Shown: positions 52,935 to 62,678, counted from the stretch's first letter. The stretch is 64,000 bases of DNA from an uncultured Lachnospiraceae bacterium (GCA_902779395.1 CACZBK010000009.1:1-64000); one strand, 5' to 3'. Notes: generated by a model from the sequence alone, not told the origin. Program-made: numbers and translations.

Positions 52935-54242
52935 TTATTCAGGAAAAAGGATATTAACATGAAAACTCTGATCTTCCTCTGTTTCAGTTATATCCATAAT
53001 TCCACCATGTTGTTTAACAAGTTTTTTTATACTCCGAAGACCATATCCATGTTCTTTCTTTTCCAATTTTGTAGTAATGAATTCATCACCTTGTTTTTCT
53101 CTTTTCCCCGAATACTTATTAATAATAGAAATCATCGTTCCACGTCCATTTTTGAGCCTTCTGATTCTTAAGTCAATAAAAGCATCTTCAGTCCCCTCTG
53201 ATGCTTCAATAGAATTATTCATCAAATTCGAGAACAACACCGTAAGATCACGATCATTTAAAAAGCACATTTCCCCCTCGGCAATATCTATTCCAAATGA
53301 AATATTTTTCTGTTTACAGGTAGTATAATATCGTGTTAGTAGAGCATTCAGTAATTCTCTTTCACAAATTTTTTGTACTGGCTGTAAAGCCGGAAGTTCA
53401 TACATGGAAACAATATACTTTTCTACCCCTTCAAAATTCCCTTCTTTATTCATATCGCGGATTGTCTGAATATGCTCTTTCATATCATGTATTAATACTC
53501 TTTGTGATTCATCACGTTCCTTTATCACCTTATAATAATCAACGAGATAGTTTTCTTTCATTAACATGAATTCCAATCTCTTTGTTTCATCTCTTCGAGA
53601 TATATTAATACTTTCTATCCATACAAATGCTATATCCGTTACCAGAAAAAACACTGCACTTATAGATGCCATCCTGCCAGGTATCACAGGTAGTTCTACG
53701 CTTATAGATACAGCAAATAACGTCATTATTCCCCACACTGATGCTATGAGCACAGGTATACTTATAGCTGATATTTTTTCATCTCCATCCTGCCTGTAAT
53801 ACTTAATCTTTCTAAATATCAGCATAAATAATTCTATCAAGGCAAGATAAATGATCTTACTCAATATCGCTATATATATCAGCTTTTCTTCATATATCCC
53901 ATAATCATAAAACCGTCCCGCATAGTACTCAGAAGAATTCAGAACAATCAATTCTCCAATACCCATGCATATGATTAAAATCATTGTATGAAATATTGAG
54001 ATTGATAGTCTTTCCTTCATTAATATTGCAAAAAACAATACATGACAAATAAAAAAAGAAAAGGTATTAATATACATATTTTGGAAAAAGGATATCAAAA
54101 ACAATAAGAGATAAATCAAAAATAGAACAGAAATAATTTTCCCCCATCTGATCTTCTTAAAACCATACACCTGGCTTATATAACAGGCTATTATAGCAAA
54201 TTCAGATAAGTATATTATCAAATAGTTCAAAAGAACAAGCAA
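52935..54242 (-). CDS. agrC: AgrC-type sensor histidine kinase
   Basis: 435 residues. Six to seven membrane helices (to about 215) form the peptide receptor. The HPK10-like kinase has the phosphoacceptor His in VLIHDMKEHI, the N-box FSNLMNNSIEA and the G-box HGYGLRSIKKLVKQHGG. It should sense the cyclic peptide made from AgrD and phosphorylate the LytTR regulator encoded 2 bp upstream. It is the last gene of the agrD-B-A-C operon. Confidence 0.88.
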   Translation of the reverse strand: MLVLLNYLIIYLSEFAIIACYISQVYGFKKIRWGKIISVLFLIYLLLFLISFFQNMYINTFSFFICHVLFFAILMKERLSISIFHTMILIICMGIGELIVLNSSEYYAGRFYDYGIYEEKLIYIAILSKIIYLALIELFMLIFRKIKYYRQDGDEKISAISIPVLIASVWGIMTLFAVSISVELPVIPGRMASISAVFFLVTDIAFVWIESINISRRDETKRLEFMLMKENYLVDYYKVIKERDESQRVLIHDMKEHIQTIRDMNKEGNFEGVEKYIVSMYELPALQPVQKICERELLNALLTRYYTTCKQKNISFGIDIAEGEMCFLNDRDLTVLFSNLMNNSIEASEGTEDAFIDLRIRRLKNGRGTMISIINKYSGKREKQGDEFITTKLEKKEHGYGLRSIKKLVKQHGGIMDITETEEDQSFHVNILFPE

Positions 54243-54244
54243 GA

Positions 54245-54952
54245 CTATACTACTCCTTCAAGATATAGCATCATTTTCTGTTTAAAATCTGTATATTTTC
54301 TTGCAGCCATATATGCTTTACATGAGGTCCCTGTAAATCTTATTTCTTGCGTATCATAATCAGATACATGGGCAAGATTAACCACAAATCCTCTATGTGA
54401 TTGATAAAAACACGGCATGTTCAACTTATCCAACCAATACCTTAACGGTTTAGCCGATAAATAGTCCCCATCAACTGTATGAATAATAGATACATGTTTA
54501 TCAGACTCTATACATATGATTTTTTTAGTAGGCATGATAATACTCTTGTCTCTGGTTTCGATTTCTATGGTCTTTGAAACCGAATAATACAACCCTATTG
54601 CGTCTTTTAAGTTCCGAAACAATCTTTCTTTTTCCAAAGGCTTAGAAAGATATCTAAAAACATTAACACGCATTGCTTCATCCAAATACTCAGCAAAAGA
54701 TGTAAGAATGAACATTATCAACTCTTCATTTTTCCTTCGAAGTAGTTCACCTGTTTTTAATCCACTTATCCCTTCCATCTCTATATCCAAAAAAGCAATA
54801 TCCGGAATTATATTAGATGACACCGCATTTTCTCCACACAAAAAACAATATATCTCATAGTCTTTTATATTGTGCTTTCTAAAATATATATTCAGATACT
54901 TTCTTGTTTTATTAAGAACCAACTGATCATCATCGCATACGAAGATAACCAT
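54245..54952 (-). CDS. agrA: AgrA-type LytTR response regulator
   Basis: 235 residues. Receiver domain (about 1-120) with acidic pair CDDDQ, phosphoacceptor Asp in IAFLDIEM, and conserved Lys in FRYLSKPL. The C-terminal LytTR DNA-binding domain (about 135-235) includes ICIESDKHVSIIHT, YQSHRGFVVNLAHV and ends with the usual RKYTDFKQKMMLYLE. It is expected to activate agr and target promoters. It lies between agrB and agrC. Confidence 0.88.
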   Translation of the reverse strand: MVIFVCDDDQLVLNKTRKYLNIYFRKHNIKDYEIYCFLCGENAVSSNIIPDIAFLDIEMEGISGLKTGELLRRKNEELIMFILTSFAEYLDEAMRVNVFRYLSKPLEKERLFRNLKDAIGLYYSVSKTIEIETRDKSIIMPTKKIICIESDKHVSIIHTVDGDYLSAKPLRYWLDKLNMPCFYQSHRGFVVNLAHVSDYDTQEIRFTGTSCKAYMAARKYTDFKQKMMLYLEGVV

Positions 54953-54985
54953 CTTTTAACACCTCATTTTTTTCTTAACCTTTAA

Positions 54986-55576
54986 TTATATCATGTTTTT
55001 ATCATTTGGCAATCTTTTTCTGATTTTACAAAATATTACCGGCAACTGAAGAGATGCTGTCAATAAGATTCCAGAAGAAAAATAAGAAGACAACTTTCTT
55101 AATCCAAAATATAAAATAAATAAGACCCCTAATAGTATTAGTATGATCTTCTTTATACTTCTTTTTGCGATTATTATTTCCTCTTTGTCCAATTTCCTAT
55201 TTTCTGAATCAACAGGGCTTAAAACAAGAATGACCGCGGAAGAAATAACAGCAATAACCAATATCGTTACATCCTTATTCATCAATTCAGCAAATTTCAT
55301 ATAGAAGCATAAGATTATTATAGAAGAAATAACACATAAAATATGACTTTTTAAATGAATGCCACCTGCCGTCTTTCTAAGAATCATAAAAGGAACGATC
55401 AAAAAAAAACATTCTAACGTTTTCCCTACAATAATACCTATAATCATAGTTATTATCATAGGGGATAACGTCAGAATGATACTATATGCCGAATAAACAT
55501 ATAGTTCTTTGTCATCATAAGACACAACTTTCTTGCGTATCAACCAATTGACAAGTAATTCTGCCAAGAATTCCAT
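54986..55576 (-). CDS. agrB: AgrB peptide-processing membrane protease
   Basis: 196 residues from the ATG directly after the agrD stop; a longer frame would overlap agrD. It has several membrane helices and the conserved RKTAGGIHLKSHILC, in which His and Cys form the active dyad that cleaves AgrD and forms the thiolactone. It probably also serves the orphan AgrD-like peptide at 26536-26694, which has the same C-terminal tail. Confidence 0.88.
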   Translation of the reverse strand: MEFLAELLVNWLIRKKVVSYDDKELYVYSAYSIILTLSPMIITMIIGIIVGKTLECFFLIVPFMILRKTAGGIHLKSHILCVISSIIILCFYMKFAELMNKDVTILVIAVISSAVILVLSPVDSENRKLDKEEIIIAKRSIKKIILILLGVLFILYFGLRKLSSYFSSGILLTASLQLPVIFCKIRKRLPNDKNMI

Positions 55577-55577
55577 T

Positions 55578-55724
55578 TTACTTTTTCTTAAAACGGGCAA
55601 GCTTTTCAGGAACCTTGGGCTGTCCAAGAACTATACATGCCACGGAATTTGCGTCAAGTACAAGGTATTTACGCAACATTTTCTCTGACTTCTCAGCAAT
55701 TTTCTTAGTTGCCTTTTTAAACAT
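55578..55724 (-). CDS. agrD: AgrD cyclic lactone autoinducer precursor
   Basis: 48 residues from the ATG behind AAGGAGGAAAGGCT. Amphipathic leader (MFKKATKKIAEKSEKMLRK), then NSVACIVLG and the tail QPKVPEKL with a basic end. The predicted ring starts at the single Cys (CIVLG). The stop overlaps the agrB start region, so the two are coupled. A roughly 190-bp upstream region contains TTACGTTTAA- and TTAACGCTTAA-like words that could be LytTR boxes. Confidence 0.85.
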   Translation of the reverse strand: MFKKATKKIAEKSEKMLRKYLVLDANSVACIVLGQPKVPEKLARFKKK

Positions 55725-55983
55725 AGCCTTTCCTCCTTTCCTGTATTGATAAAAATATATTATCAATATACTTGCTTATTTTCTATAATTTAAGCGTTAA
55801 CCAGCATCTTTTAGGTATATATTTCAATTAAACGTAAAAATCTCCATATATACATTGTATAAAAGAATTTTCCTGTATATGTTTATATATTTGCCCGAAT
55901 AATTCTGCCAGACAGAATTATACTGTTTTACTTTCTTCTAATATTATCCAACTATGTTAAACTTTCTTACAAAGGAGACAAAA

Positions 55984-56325
55984 ATGGCATCTAAAAGATC
56001 AAATAAAAACAAAATAATTAAGATTGGAAAACGTGTAAGCAAACGCAGGAAAGAACTAAAAATCAAGCAAAACGAACTTGCCGAAAGACTTGATATATCA
56101 AACACACATATGTCATCTATTGAAAACCAACACGAAAACCCAAGCTTGGACATATTCGTCATGCTTTGTAATGAATTATCTGTTACTCCCGATTATTTAC
56201 TTCTCGGAAATATGCACACTAATGACATTCAGAAGAATATAATAGATTCACTGCGATTGTGTAATCAGAAAGAACTGATGTTGATTGAACATATCATTAA
56301 ATATTTTATCGATTCAAAGCTATAA
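55984..56325 (+). CDS. XRE-family transcriptional regulator
   Basis: 113 residues from the ATG behind AAAGGAGACAAAA; an ATG ten codons earlier is less likely. The helix-turn-helix (about 15-75: IGKRVSKRRKELKIKQNELA, then LDISNTHMSSIENQHENPS) is of Cro/CI type, followed by VTPDYLLLGN and a helical tail. It is divergent from agrDBAC, with a shared 260-bp intergenic region, so it may regulate agr. Confidence 0.85.
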   Translation: MASKRSNKNKIIKIGKRVSKRRKELKIKQNELAERLDISNTHMSSIENQHENPSLDIFVMLCNELSVTPDYLLLGNMHTNDIQKNIIDSLRLCNQKELMLIEHIIKYFIDSKL

Positions 56326-56340
56326 AGCAACAACTATACA

Positions 56341-56373
56341 TACAGATTATCCTACAAAAATTGCTTATTATCA
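56341..56373. repeat. possible degenerate recombination-site halves
   Basis: TACAGATTATC (spacer plus right arm of the locus 1 site) at 56341 and TTGCTTATTATCA (one mismatch to spacer plus right arm of the locus 2 site) at 56361-56373. Left arms are absent or degenerate. Weak evidence. Confidence 0.25.
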
Positions 56374-56413
56374 GTCATACCGACTCCCGATTGTCTGCAA
56401 TTATTCAAGTATT

Positions 56414-57085
56414 TTATATTAATATGTCTTTACTCCTCTTCTTTCCAACACTCACCCTCGCAGCCTCACGCTTTGCAACCTCTTCTTTTTTCTGATCTAA
56501 TCTGTCATGGAAGGAGCTTCGCTTTTTGACCTTTGGCTTGATAAGATCCATAAATGTCTCAAATAATTTATTGTGTTTCAGGAAGTCATAGCACTTATCC
56601 AGTGTATCCATCAATTTCTTTATCTTGTTATCTTTATCAGCCATATCTTTTGCCATTTTTTCTACGGCTTTGTCCTTTGTCTTAGTAACCCGCAGAATGC
56701 GCAGGATCTTCTTCCAGTCGGATTCCGATACTTTTACATACCCTGTGTCCTTGCCCAAAGGCGTTTTTATCTTTTGTGCTACCGGTTTATCCGGATCATC
56801 AGCCAATGCCTCTTCAGCCAGTTTCAGATAGTTCTCCTGCAGGGTATTATGCTTAAATACATCACCATCCAGGATATCCTGCGCCTTTTGAAGCTTTTCT
56901 TCTGCCTCCTCTGCTTCCTTTATGATCTCATCCCTAGTCTGTTCAGCAGCTGCTATTTCTATCTTCAGCTCATCCTTTTCCGCAGTCAGCCCGGCATTAG
57001 CTATCTGTAATTCTGCCGCCTGTTCCCTCATATCTCCTATCTGCTCGACCTCTTTCTCTAGTTTTTCTACAAAGAGCTGCGTATG
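56414..57085 (-). pseudogene. coiled-coil C-terminus of a mobilisation (Mob/Pre-like) protein
   Basis: The frame is open from 57085 (THTQLFVEKLEKEVEQIGD). It continues as a long coiled coil (AAEQTRDEIIKEAEEAEEKL), then VKVSESDWKKILRIL and a basic tail. Such tails follow the relaxase domain of plasmid Mob proteins. No relaxase domain or start is present, so it is 5'-truncated; a 205-residue product from an ATG at 57031 is possible. A 37-codon plus-strand frame (57083-57196, MPLDKFTPEEIEMLRS) abuts the break and has no ribosome-binding site. Confidence 0.5.
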
Positions 57086-57239
57086 CCGTTAGATAAGTTC
57101 ACTCCCGAGGAAATAGAGATGCTTAGGAGCATTTTTGAGCGGTCAGGGCGATATAAGGCAAAGCTGAAGAGTATGAATAAGGGGAGGAAAAAATAGCCCC
57201 CGGCCGCTGTAAAAACCCCAAAAAATGGTTCTGAAGCAC

Positions 57240-57268
57240 TTGACACGACTGCTAAAAATCCTTATACT
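57240..57268 (+). promoter_or_regulatory. strong promoter upstream of the Abi_2 gene
   Basis: TTGACA-N17-TATACT, near consensus. A GGAGG/CCTCC hairpin with trailing T-rich sequence (about 57315-57345) follows before the ATG and could attenuate transcription or hide the ribosome-binding site. Confidence 0.7.
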
Positions 57269-57357
57269 ATCTTTAGTGACTAAGTTCCAGATACTCGTGA
57301 GGACTGGGACCGCGGGAGGACCTGAGGGCCCTCCTTTAATTTTGAGGTGATTTCTTT

Positions 57358-58296
57358 ATGGCAAAGCCTTACCTGACATATGCCTAGCAGATCCAGAAGC
57401 TGACTAACGATAAAGGACTTATCGTAAAGGATACCGCTTATGCCGAACGTATGCTCACGGATATCGGATATTTCTCTCTGATCGGCGGATACAAAAGTCC
57501 GTTTACAGATCCCATGACACGAAAGTACACGGATAATACTACCTTTGAAGATGTGGTTGCCCTTTATCATTTTGATGAAGAGCTTCGACAGCTTACCTTC
57601 AGTTATCTGATCAAGGTTGAACAGAAGATCCGCCAGCTGATCGCCGACAGTTTCTGCGCATATTACGGAGAATCACAGAGTCATTATCTCAATCCGGCTA
57701 ATTATAATCCAAGCCCGCGACTTGCTTCCGATATAACAAGACTTATCAGTATCTTGAACTATAACGCCAACCAGAATAACGAGAAGCAGTATCTTATTCA
57801 TCAGAGACGAACTTATGGTAATGTCCCGCTTTGGGTGACTACAAAGATTCTTACCTTCGGGCAACTATCGAAGTTTTACTGCGTTCTACAACATCGTCAG
57901 CAAAGCGCTATAAGCAAGGCATACGATAATGTATCAGAAAGAAGCCTTGGCTAATATCTTGGATGCCTAACACTTTTCAGAAATGTATGCGCTCATAATG
58001 AAAGATTATTCAGTCATAACATTACCCAGCGTGAGTTTCCTGATACCCCTATACACAGAAAAATGAACCTGCCGATACGAAGAGGCATGTATACCATCGG
58101 AAAACGTGACTATTTCAGTCTTGTGATAGCCTTCCGATATCTGTTACGTCGGGATGAATTTCTTAAATACAAACAGAGCCTTAAGAAACTGATAGTTCAA
58201 TACTGCAAGAAAAGTAAACGTCTTACAATGAATGATCTATTGAAGCAGATGGGTATGCCGGCAAACTGGGAAACCATCACAAGATACAGGTTGTAA
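57358..58296 (+). pseudogene. Abi_2 (AbiD/AbiF-like) abortive-infection gene with two nonsense codons
   Basis: One continuous frame from ATG 57358 to TAA 58296 encodes about 312 residues of the Abi_2 family: LTYA-stop-QIQKLTNDKGLIV, DIGYFSLIGGYKSPF, FSYLIKVEQKIRQLIADSF, LWVTTKILTFGQLSKF and LFRNVCAHNERLF (the RNxxAH signature). It is interrupted by TAG at 57385 and TAA at 57952, both without frameshift. AbiD/F proteins abort phage infection. With two stops it is presumably inactive, although promoter and 3' end are intact, so decay is recent. Confidence 0.8.
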
Positions 58297-58493
58297 GCAT
58301 TCTGTTCATGGTATCTTGTCTATGCTGTTATGCATAACAATGGACAGACCGAATAGCGATAGAATGCCGCTGTCTGCCCGGAACTGCGTCCATATGATCG
58401 TGTCCCTGTTCGATGTTTTTTTGTGGGCATCTGAACTCTTCACGAACAAGTATGGCAGTTCAAAGTCTGGTTTTGAACAACCGGTTTTCTCTC

Positions 58494-58667
58494 ATGAATA
58501 CTAACCAAACTTTTCACCAGGCCAATCTTGCCAAGTGGACTCCTATCTTCCATGAGCAGAAATCCAGTGTTTTGACCGGCAAAGAATGGTGCACCCAGAA
58601 CAATGTTTCCCACCACCATACTCACTGCTCCCGGAAACGTTTAGCAACATTTAAACTTATACATTAA
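58494..58667 (+). pseudogene. IS66-type accessory ORF (tnpA-like), copy 2
   Basis: 57 residues starting MNTNQTFHQ and reading KWTPIFHEQKSSVLTG, then EWCTQNNVS, the N-terminal helix-turn-helix of IS66 TnpA. Normal TnpA is about 100-130 residues and is followed by tnpB and tnpC; none is present. About 185 bp are nearly identical to 27661-27843, including the trailing hairpin. Confidence 0.6.
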
Positions 58668-58703
58668 AACAGGTTCCGCACAAAACCATCGGAACCTGTT
58701 TCT
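58666..58703 (+). terminator. terminator-like hairpin at end of IS66 remnant
   Basis: AACAGGTTCCG pairs perfectly with CGGAACCTGTT around 11 nt, followed by TCTATCTC. Same hairpin at 27795-27830. Confidence 0.6.
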
Positions 58704-58801
58704 ATCTCTACAATATGCATGGTATACATCAATCTTAATCTCATTCATCAGTTTTTAGTCCATACGTAATATAAAATAGCAAACCCGCAAAATCGAACAT
58801 A

Positions 58802-58817
58802 TGTTCCACGTGAAACA
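58802..58817. promoter_or_regulatory. parS centromere-like site
   Basis: TGTTCCACGTGAAACA is a perfect match to the 16-bp bacterial parS consensus (TGTTNCACGTGAAACA) bound by ParB/Spo0J. It lies in a 780-bp gene-poor stretch between the IS66 remnant and the relaxase gene. No parA or parB is in the window, so it would use the host ParB or an element-encoded one elsewhere. Confidence 0.8.
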
Positions 58818-59018
58818 ATTTGTTACCGGATGCCCAAAAAATCTGCCCGTAAAACAACTTGGCGAGCAGTGTCTGTGTCCAGACAATCCCTTCGGGATGC
58901 ACGTTGGGAGTTGCTCCCAATCCCTTCAAACGTTCAACTTCGTTGACCGGGCTACGCACCACTTTGTGGCGCTGGTTGCTAATTTATAAATAAAAATACA
59001 GGATACAGGTTTATAACA

Positions 59019-59066
59019 ACAAAAAAAAGAGGGCACCCTTACGGAAACTATTCCGTCCGGATGCCA
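59019..59066 (-). terminator. terminator of the mobilisation operon
   Basis: Minus strand: GGCATCCGGACGGAA pairs with TTTCCGTAAGGGTGCC (with small bulges), followed by CTCTTTTTTTG. It lies just after the relaxase stop. Confidence 0.75.
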
Positions 59067-59072
59067 TGATCA

Positions 59073-60500
59073 CTATCTCGTCTTATCTTTCTTTTTCTTT
59101 ACTTCCTGTTCCTGCTCTTTTGCCCTTTCCGCTTCGATATCGATATCCAGAAAACGTTCGATATCATACTTGGCAGTAGCCCAGTCAGTCATTTCCTGCT
59201 TTGCCCTACGGTATTCCTTATAGGCTTCCTTCTTCTGTGCAAGAAGCTTGGCATATTCTTCATTCAATTCCCTGATGGTCGGCAGCTTTTCCACATTAAG
59301 GTCGGTAAACGCCTGTTTCGCTGCCTTATGGATCGTGATATCCTCACGATGCTCCTCATAAAACTTTTTACTGTATCCGGCCTTGCGGTATGCTGCATAT
59401 ATATCTTTTGTTTTGGAATAGTTAAGTATATGCGTCTTAAGTACCGTTATCTCTGCCATACGCTTCTCAGCATTTTTAAGCGTGGCTGATAAATCATTAA
59501 AATGATCCGATGCTTCTTTTGCTTTATCTGCAAGAGCATCAACATCCCTTATGCCGTTTTCTTCAAGGAAGAGCAGTACCTTTGCTATCTGCTTTATATT
59601 ATATACCTTAGCCCAGCGCTCATATCCTGCTCCTTTCCCTTGTGCCAGTTTAGCCTGTATATCAATGAGCAGATCCACCTTCTTTTCACTTTTATTATTT
59701 TCATTAGTACGTTTTCTTATCTCAGAATCCTGTGTGATCTCACCGTTGATGATCTTTTCGATATCCTCCATCCGGTAGCCCTCGCCAAGTGAACTGAAAC
59801 GTATATACCGCTTCTGTTCCTTTCCCTTTATCGCAGCATCCATTCCTTTACGGATATGGTATTCTTCCTCTTCAAGCATACGGAAGAATTCTTCCATATC
59901 CTTCGGCTCCCTTGCCAGCACCTTGTTTATCGCCTCGCGGATATTATCCCGATATGAATCCCTTTTAGGATAAACCGTACGTTTCTTTCTCTCCTGATAG
60001 GGTTTAGGCTTGATCACTGACAGACCATGCTCCAGACAGATCCTGTCACTTATATGACGCAGGGCTATACCGGAAAAATAAAAGTCCTTAAACTTATGCC
60101 TGCATGAAAGATCCGTTGAATTGAAGATTATATGATTATGGATATGTGCTTTATCCGTATGAGTAGCAACGATAAAAGCATGTTTTCCCTTAGTGAAAGA
60201 CATTGCAAGTTCATAACCCACCTTATTAGCTTCCTCAGGTGTTATCTCCCCCGGCTTAAACGACTGCCTTATCTGATATGCTATCACATCACCGGCCGCA
60301 ACTCTGTGGTCTTTAAGGTATTCGTTCCGTGATGAATAAAACTCCTGGTCAACTATCTCCGGATTACATTCATAGGCAGTTACATACTCACCGTCTTCCG
60401 TCTTTTCACCATTCTTGGCATAATCTACCCTGTCCTTTAAACATTTTGACACGGTCTTACCCTTATTCTCATGTAAAGCGATGAGCCTTGTAGCTGCCAT
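59073..60500 (-). CDS. MOBP-type relaxase
   Basis: 475 residues. The relaxase domain has a probable catalytic Tyr27 (DRVDYAKN) and the three-His metal motif HTDKAHIHNH (114-123). It nicks oriT and pilots the strand during conjugation. The C-terminal half is charged coiled coil ending in a lysine-rich tail. The start is behind AGGAGAGATAC. It forms a minus-strand operon with mobC, topB and an ArdC-like gene, the set typical of Tn1549-like integrative elements. Confidence 0.9.
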   Translation of the reverse strand: MAATRLIALHENKGKTVSKCLKDRVDYAKNGEKTEDGEYVTAYECNPEIVDQEFYSSRNEYLKDHRVAAGDVIAYQIRQSFKPGEITPEEANKVGYELAMSFTKGKHAFIVATHTDKAHIHNHIIFNSTDLSCRHKFKDFYFSGIALRHISDRICLEHGLSVIKPKPYQERKKRTVYPKRDSYRDNIREAINKVLAREPKDMEEFFRMLEEEEYHIRKGMDAAIKGKEQKRYIRFSSLGEGYRMEDIEKIINGEITQDSEIRKRTNENNKSEKKVDLLIDIQAKLAQGKGAGYERWAKVYNIKQIAKVLLFLEENGIRDVDALADKAKEASDHFNDLSATLKNAEKRMAEITVLKTHILNYSKTKDIYAAYRKAGYSKKFYEEHREDITIHKAAKQAFTDLNVEKLPTIRELNEEYAKLLAQKKEAYKEYRRAKQEMTDWATAKYDIERFLDIDIEAERAKEQEQEVKKKKDKTR

Positions 60501-60510
60501 GTATCTCTCC

Positions 60511-60843
60511 TTAAATACTCGATAGTCTGTCCAGTATCTCTCCCATCATGGACAAAATCTTCTTATGTGTACCCTGCAGATCTTTTATATCCGCTTCATA
60601 GATGCTTCCTGTTTCATTTGCCCTTTTAGCATACTGGTTAAGATTATTGGACTCGATGCGAAGGAGGCGCAGCACCTCCCTCACATCTGAAAGATCCAGG
60701 CGGATGAGATAACCGTATAATGCCATCCTTCGTATGAAGGCACTCATGTTCTTCATCCCTGCTTCATCCATCCTCTCCCGGATCTTTTTCCATTCATCCT
60801 TCGATACACGGATATAGATCATGCTGTCATGTCTTGCCATCAC
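60511..60843 (-). CDS. mobC: MobC-like relaxosome accessory protein
   Basis: 110 residues. The N-terminus MMARHDSMIYIRVSKDEWKK suggests a ribbon-helix-helix. The rest (MKNMSAFIRRMALYG, then LRIESNNLNQYAKRANETG) is the MobC signature region. It binds near oriT and helps the relaxase. It ends 10 bp before the relaxase start and begins 11 bp after topB. Confidence 0.88.
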   Translation of the reverse strand: MMARHDSMIYIRVSKDEWKKIRERMDEAGMKNMSAFIRRMALYGYLIRLDLSDVREVLRLLRIESNNLNQYAKRANETGSIYEADIKDLQGTHKKILSMMGEILDRLSSI

Positions 60844-60854
60844 AACACCTCTCT

Positions 60855-62678
60855 TTACCTGCGGCGGTAGTACTTCGTCTTTTTACCGAAAACGCTGCTC
60901 CTTTCAAAGTTGAAAACTGCCGGCAGTTTCTCATAGGTTTCAACAAGATTCCTGACCATATCCTTTATCTCATCCATGAATCTTTCGCTGCTGTAGTTTC
61001 CCTTTTCAATTTCAAGGAGCTTCTGTTCCCATTCAGCTGTCATCGATGCAGACTGTATCGCTTCAGGTATTACCGTTACCAGCATCTCTCCTTTATTGGT
61101 AGGTACCAGATACTTTGTCTTCTTTTCTCCCTTTCTTTCGATAAAGCCAATGCGTACCAGCTTCTCTATGATGCCTGCCCTTGTTGCCGGAGTGCCCAGT
61201 CCTTTACGCTCTGCTTCATCCGGTATCTCATCACTGCCCGCCCTCTCCATTGCTGAGAGCAAAGTATCCTCGGTAAAAGATTTTGGCGCTGCAGTCTTTC
61301 CTGTCTTTATACTGCCCTTATTGATCGCGATATCTTTTACTCCGATAAGATCGCCGGGAATGTTTATTTCAGTTTCCTCACCATCCTTATCCTTTTCCGG
61401 CATGTTTCCCGCAACTATTCTCCAGCCGTATCCGACAACAGTCTTTCCTTTTGCTCTGAACTTTTCACCGGCGCACTCACCTTCGATAGTTGATTCCATA
61501 TACAGACAGGGACTCGACACCGCTTCCAGAAGCCTTGCTGCAATGAGCTTGAGCACTTCACTCTCTCCTGAAGGCAGGGTATCCATATCAGCTTTATCAA
61601 CAGATGCAGTAGGGATTATCGCGTGATGATCCGTAACATTCTTACCGTTAATAACTGCCTTCAGATCTTTCATCTCGGTAGTTACACATCCGGATACCTT
61701 CTCTGCCTTTGCTATAAGATCAGGCAGCGCTCCTTCCATATCTTCCGTAAGATACCGGCTGTCCGTCCTGGGATAGGATACCAGCTTTTTCTCATACAAT
61801 GCCTGTGTATAATCAAGTGTCTGCTGTGCGGTATACCCAAGCTTTCTGTTAGCCTCCCTCTGCAGTGCGGTCAGATCAAAGAGTGCAGGAGCATTTTCCT
61901 TCTTCTCCTGCCTGTGCGCTTTTGTTATCTTTATGCTCCCCTCTTTAACGCAGGCCTCCAGCACATCCCCGGCTAGATCAGCATCCTTATACTTGATACT
62001 CGAAAGCTTTCCGTATTCAGTATCAAGTATCACGGTATAGATATCCTCAGGCTTAAACGCCCTTATCTGTGCTTCGCGTTCAACTACAAGTGCAAGCGTC
62101 GGTGTCATGACACGGCCCACGTTAAGTGTAAGATCATAAAGTGTAGAGAAGAATCTCGTAGCGTTAATGCCTACCATCCAGTCTGCCCTTTCACGACAGA
62201 GCGCTGCTTCATACAGCTTATCGTACTCACTGCCGTCCTTAAGGTTTTCAAAACCGTTAAGTATCGCTTCATCTTCCATCGAAGATATCCACAGCCTCTT
62301 CATAGGCTTTCTGCATCCAGCCTTTTCATATACAAGGCGGAAGATGAGCTCACCTTCACGTCCGGCATCACAGGCATTTATAACACAGTCCACATCCTTA
62401 CGGCAGAGCAGCTCTTTCAATACTTTAAACTGCTTCTTTGTCTGATTACCCACCTTATACTTAAAAGTATCAGGCAGTATTGGAAGGTCTTCCCTCCTCC
62501 ATGTTTCATATTTCCCGTCATATTCCTCAGGCTCTGCCAGATCTACAAGGTGCCCTACGCACCAGCTGACGAGGTACCCATTACCTTCCAGGTAACCATC
62601 CCGTCTGCCGGTGCATCCAAGCACTTTGGCGATCGACTGGGCCACAGAGGGCTTCTCAGCGATCACCAGCTTATACAT
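60855..62678 (-). CDS. topB: DNA topoisomerase III
   Basis: 607 residues. Toprim domain at the N-terminus (LVIAEKPSVAQSIAKVLG; the acidic triad region reads INACDAGREGELIFR), and the active-site Tyr in LVSYPRTDSRYL. GLGTPATRAGIIEKLVRIGF matches the type IA C-terminal gate region. It relaxes and decatenates DNA; element-borne copies support conjugative replication. It overlaps the upstream gene by 8 bp. Confidence 0.92.
   Translation of the reverse strand: MYKLVIAEKPSVAQSIAKVLGCTGRRDGYLEGNGYLVSWCVGHLVDLAEPEEYDGKYETWRREDLPILPDTFKYKVGNQTKKQFKVLKELLCRKDVDCVINACDAGREGELIFRLVYEKAGCRKPMKRLWISSMEDEAILNGFENLKDGSEYDKLYEAALCRERADWMVGINATRFFSTLYDLTLNVGRVMTPTLALVVEREAQIRAFKPEDIYTVILDTEYGKLSSIKYKDADLAGDVLEACVKEGSIKITKAHRQEKKENAPALFDLTALQREANRKLGYTAQQTLDYTQALYEKKLVSYPRTDSRYLTEDMEGALPDLIAKAEKVSGCVTTEMKDLKAVINGKNVTDHHAIIPTASVDKADMDTLPSGESEVLKLIAARLLEAVSSPCLYMESTIEGECAGEKFRAKGKTVVGYGWRIVAGNMPEKDKDGEETEINIPGDLIGVKDIAINKGSIKTGKTAAPKSFTEDTLLSAMERAGSDEIPDEAERKGLGTPATRAGIIEKLVRIGFIERKGEKKTKYLVPTNKGEMLVTVIPEAIQSASMTAEWEQKLLEIEKGNYSSERFMDEIKDMVRNLVETYEKLPAVFNFERSSVFGKKTKYYRRR

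Noticed and set aside
57358-58296. Stop-codon reass­ignment (UAG/UAA read as Gln)
   Set aside because: Intact genes in the window end normally at TAA, TAG and TGA, and the interrupted genes (Abi_2, IS21) are otherwise decayed or remnant-like, so ordinary pseudogenisation is simpler.
58741-58989. Short frames around the parS site
   Set aside because: Frames on both strands of a non-coding stretch, no start signals, no recognisable protein.
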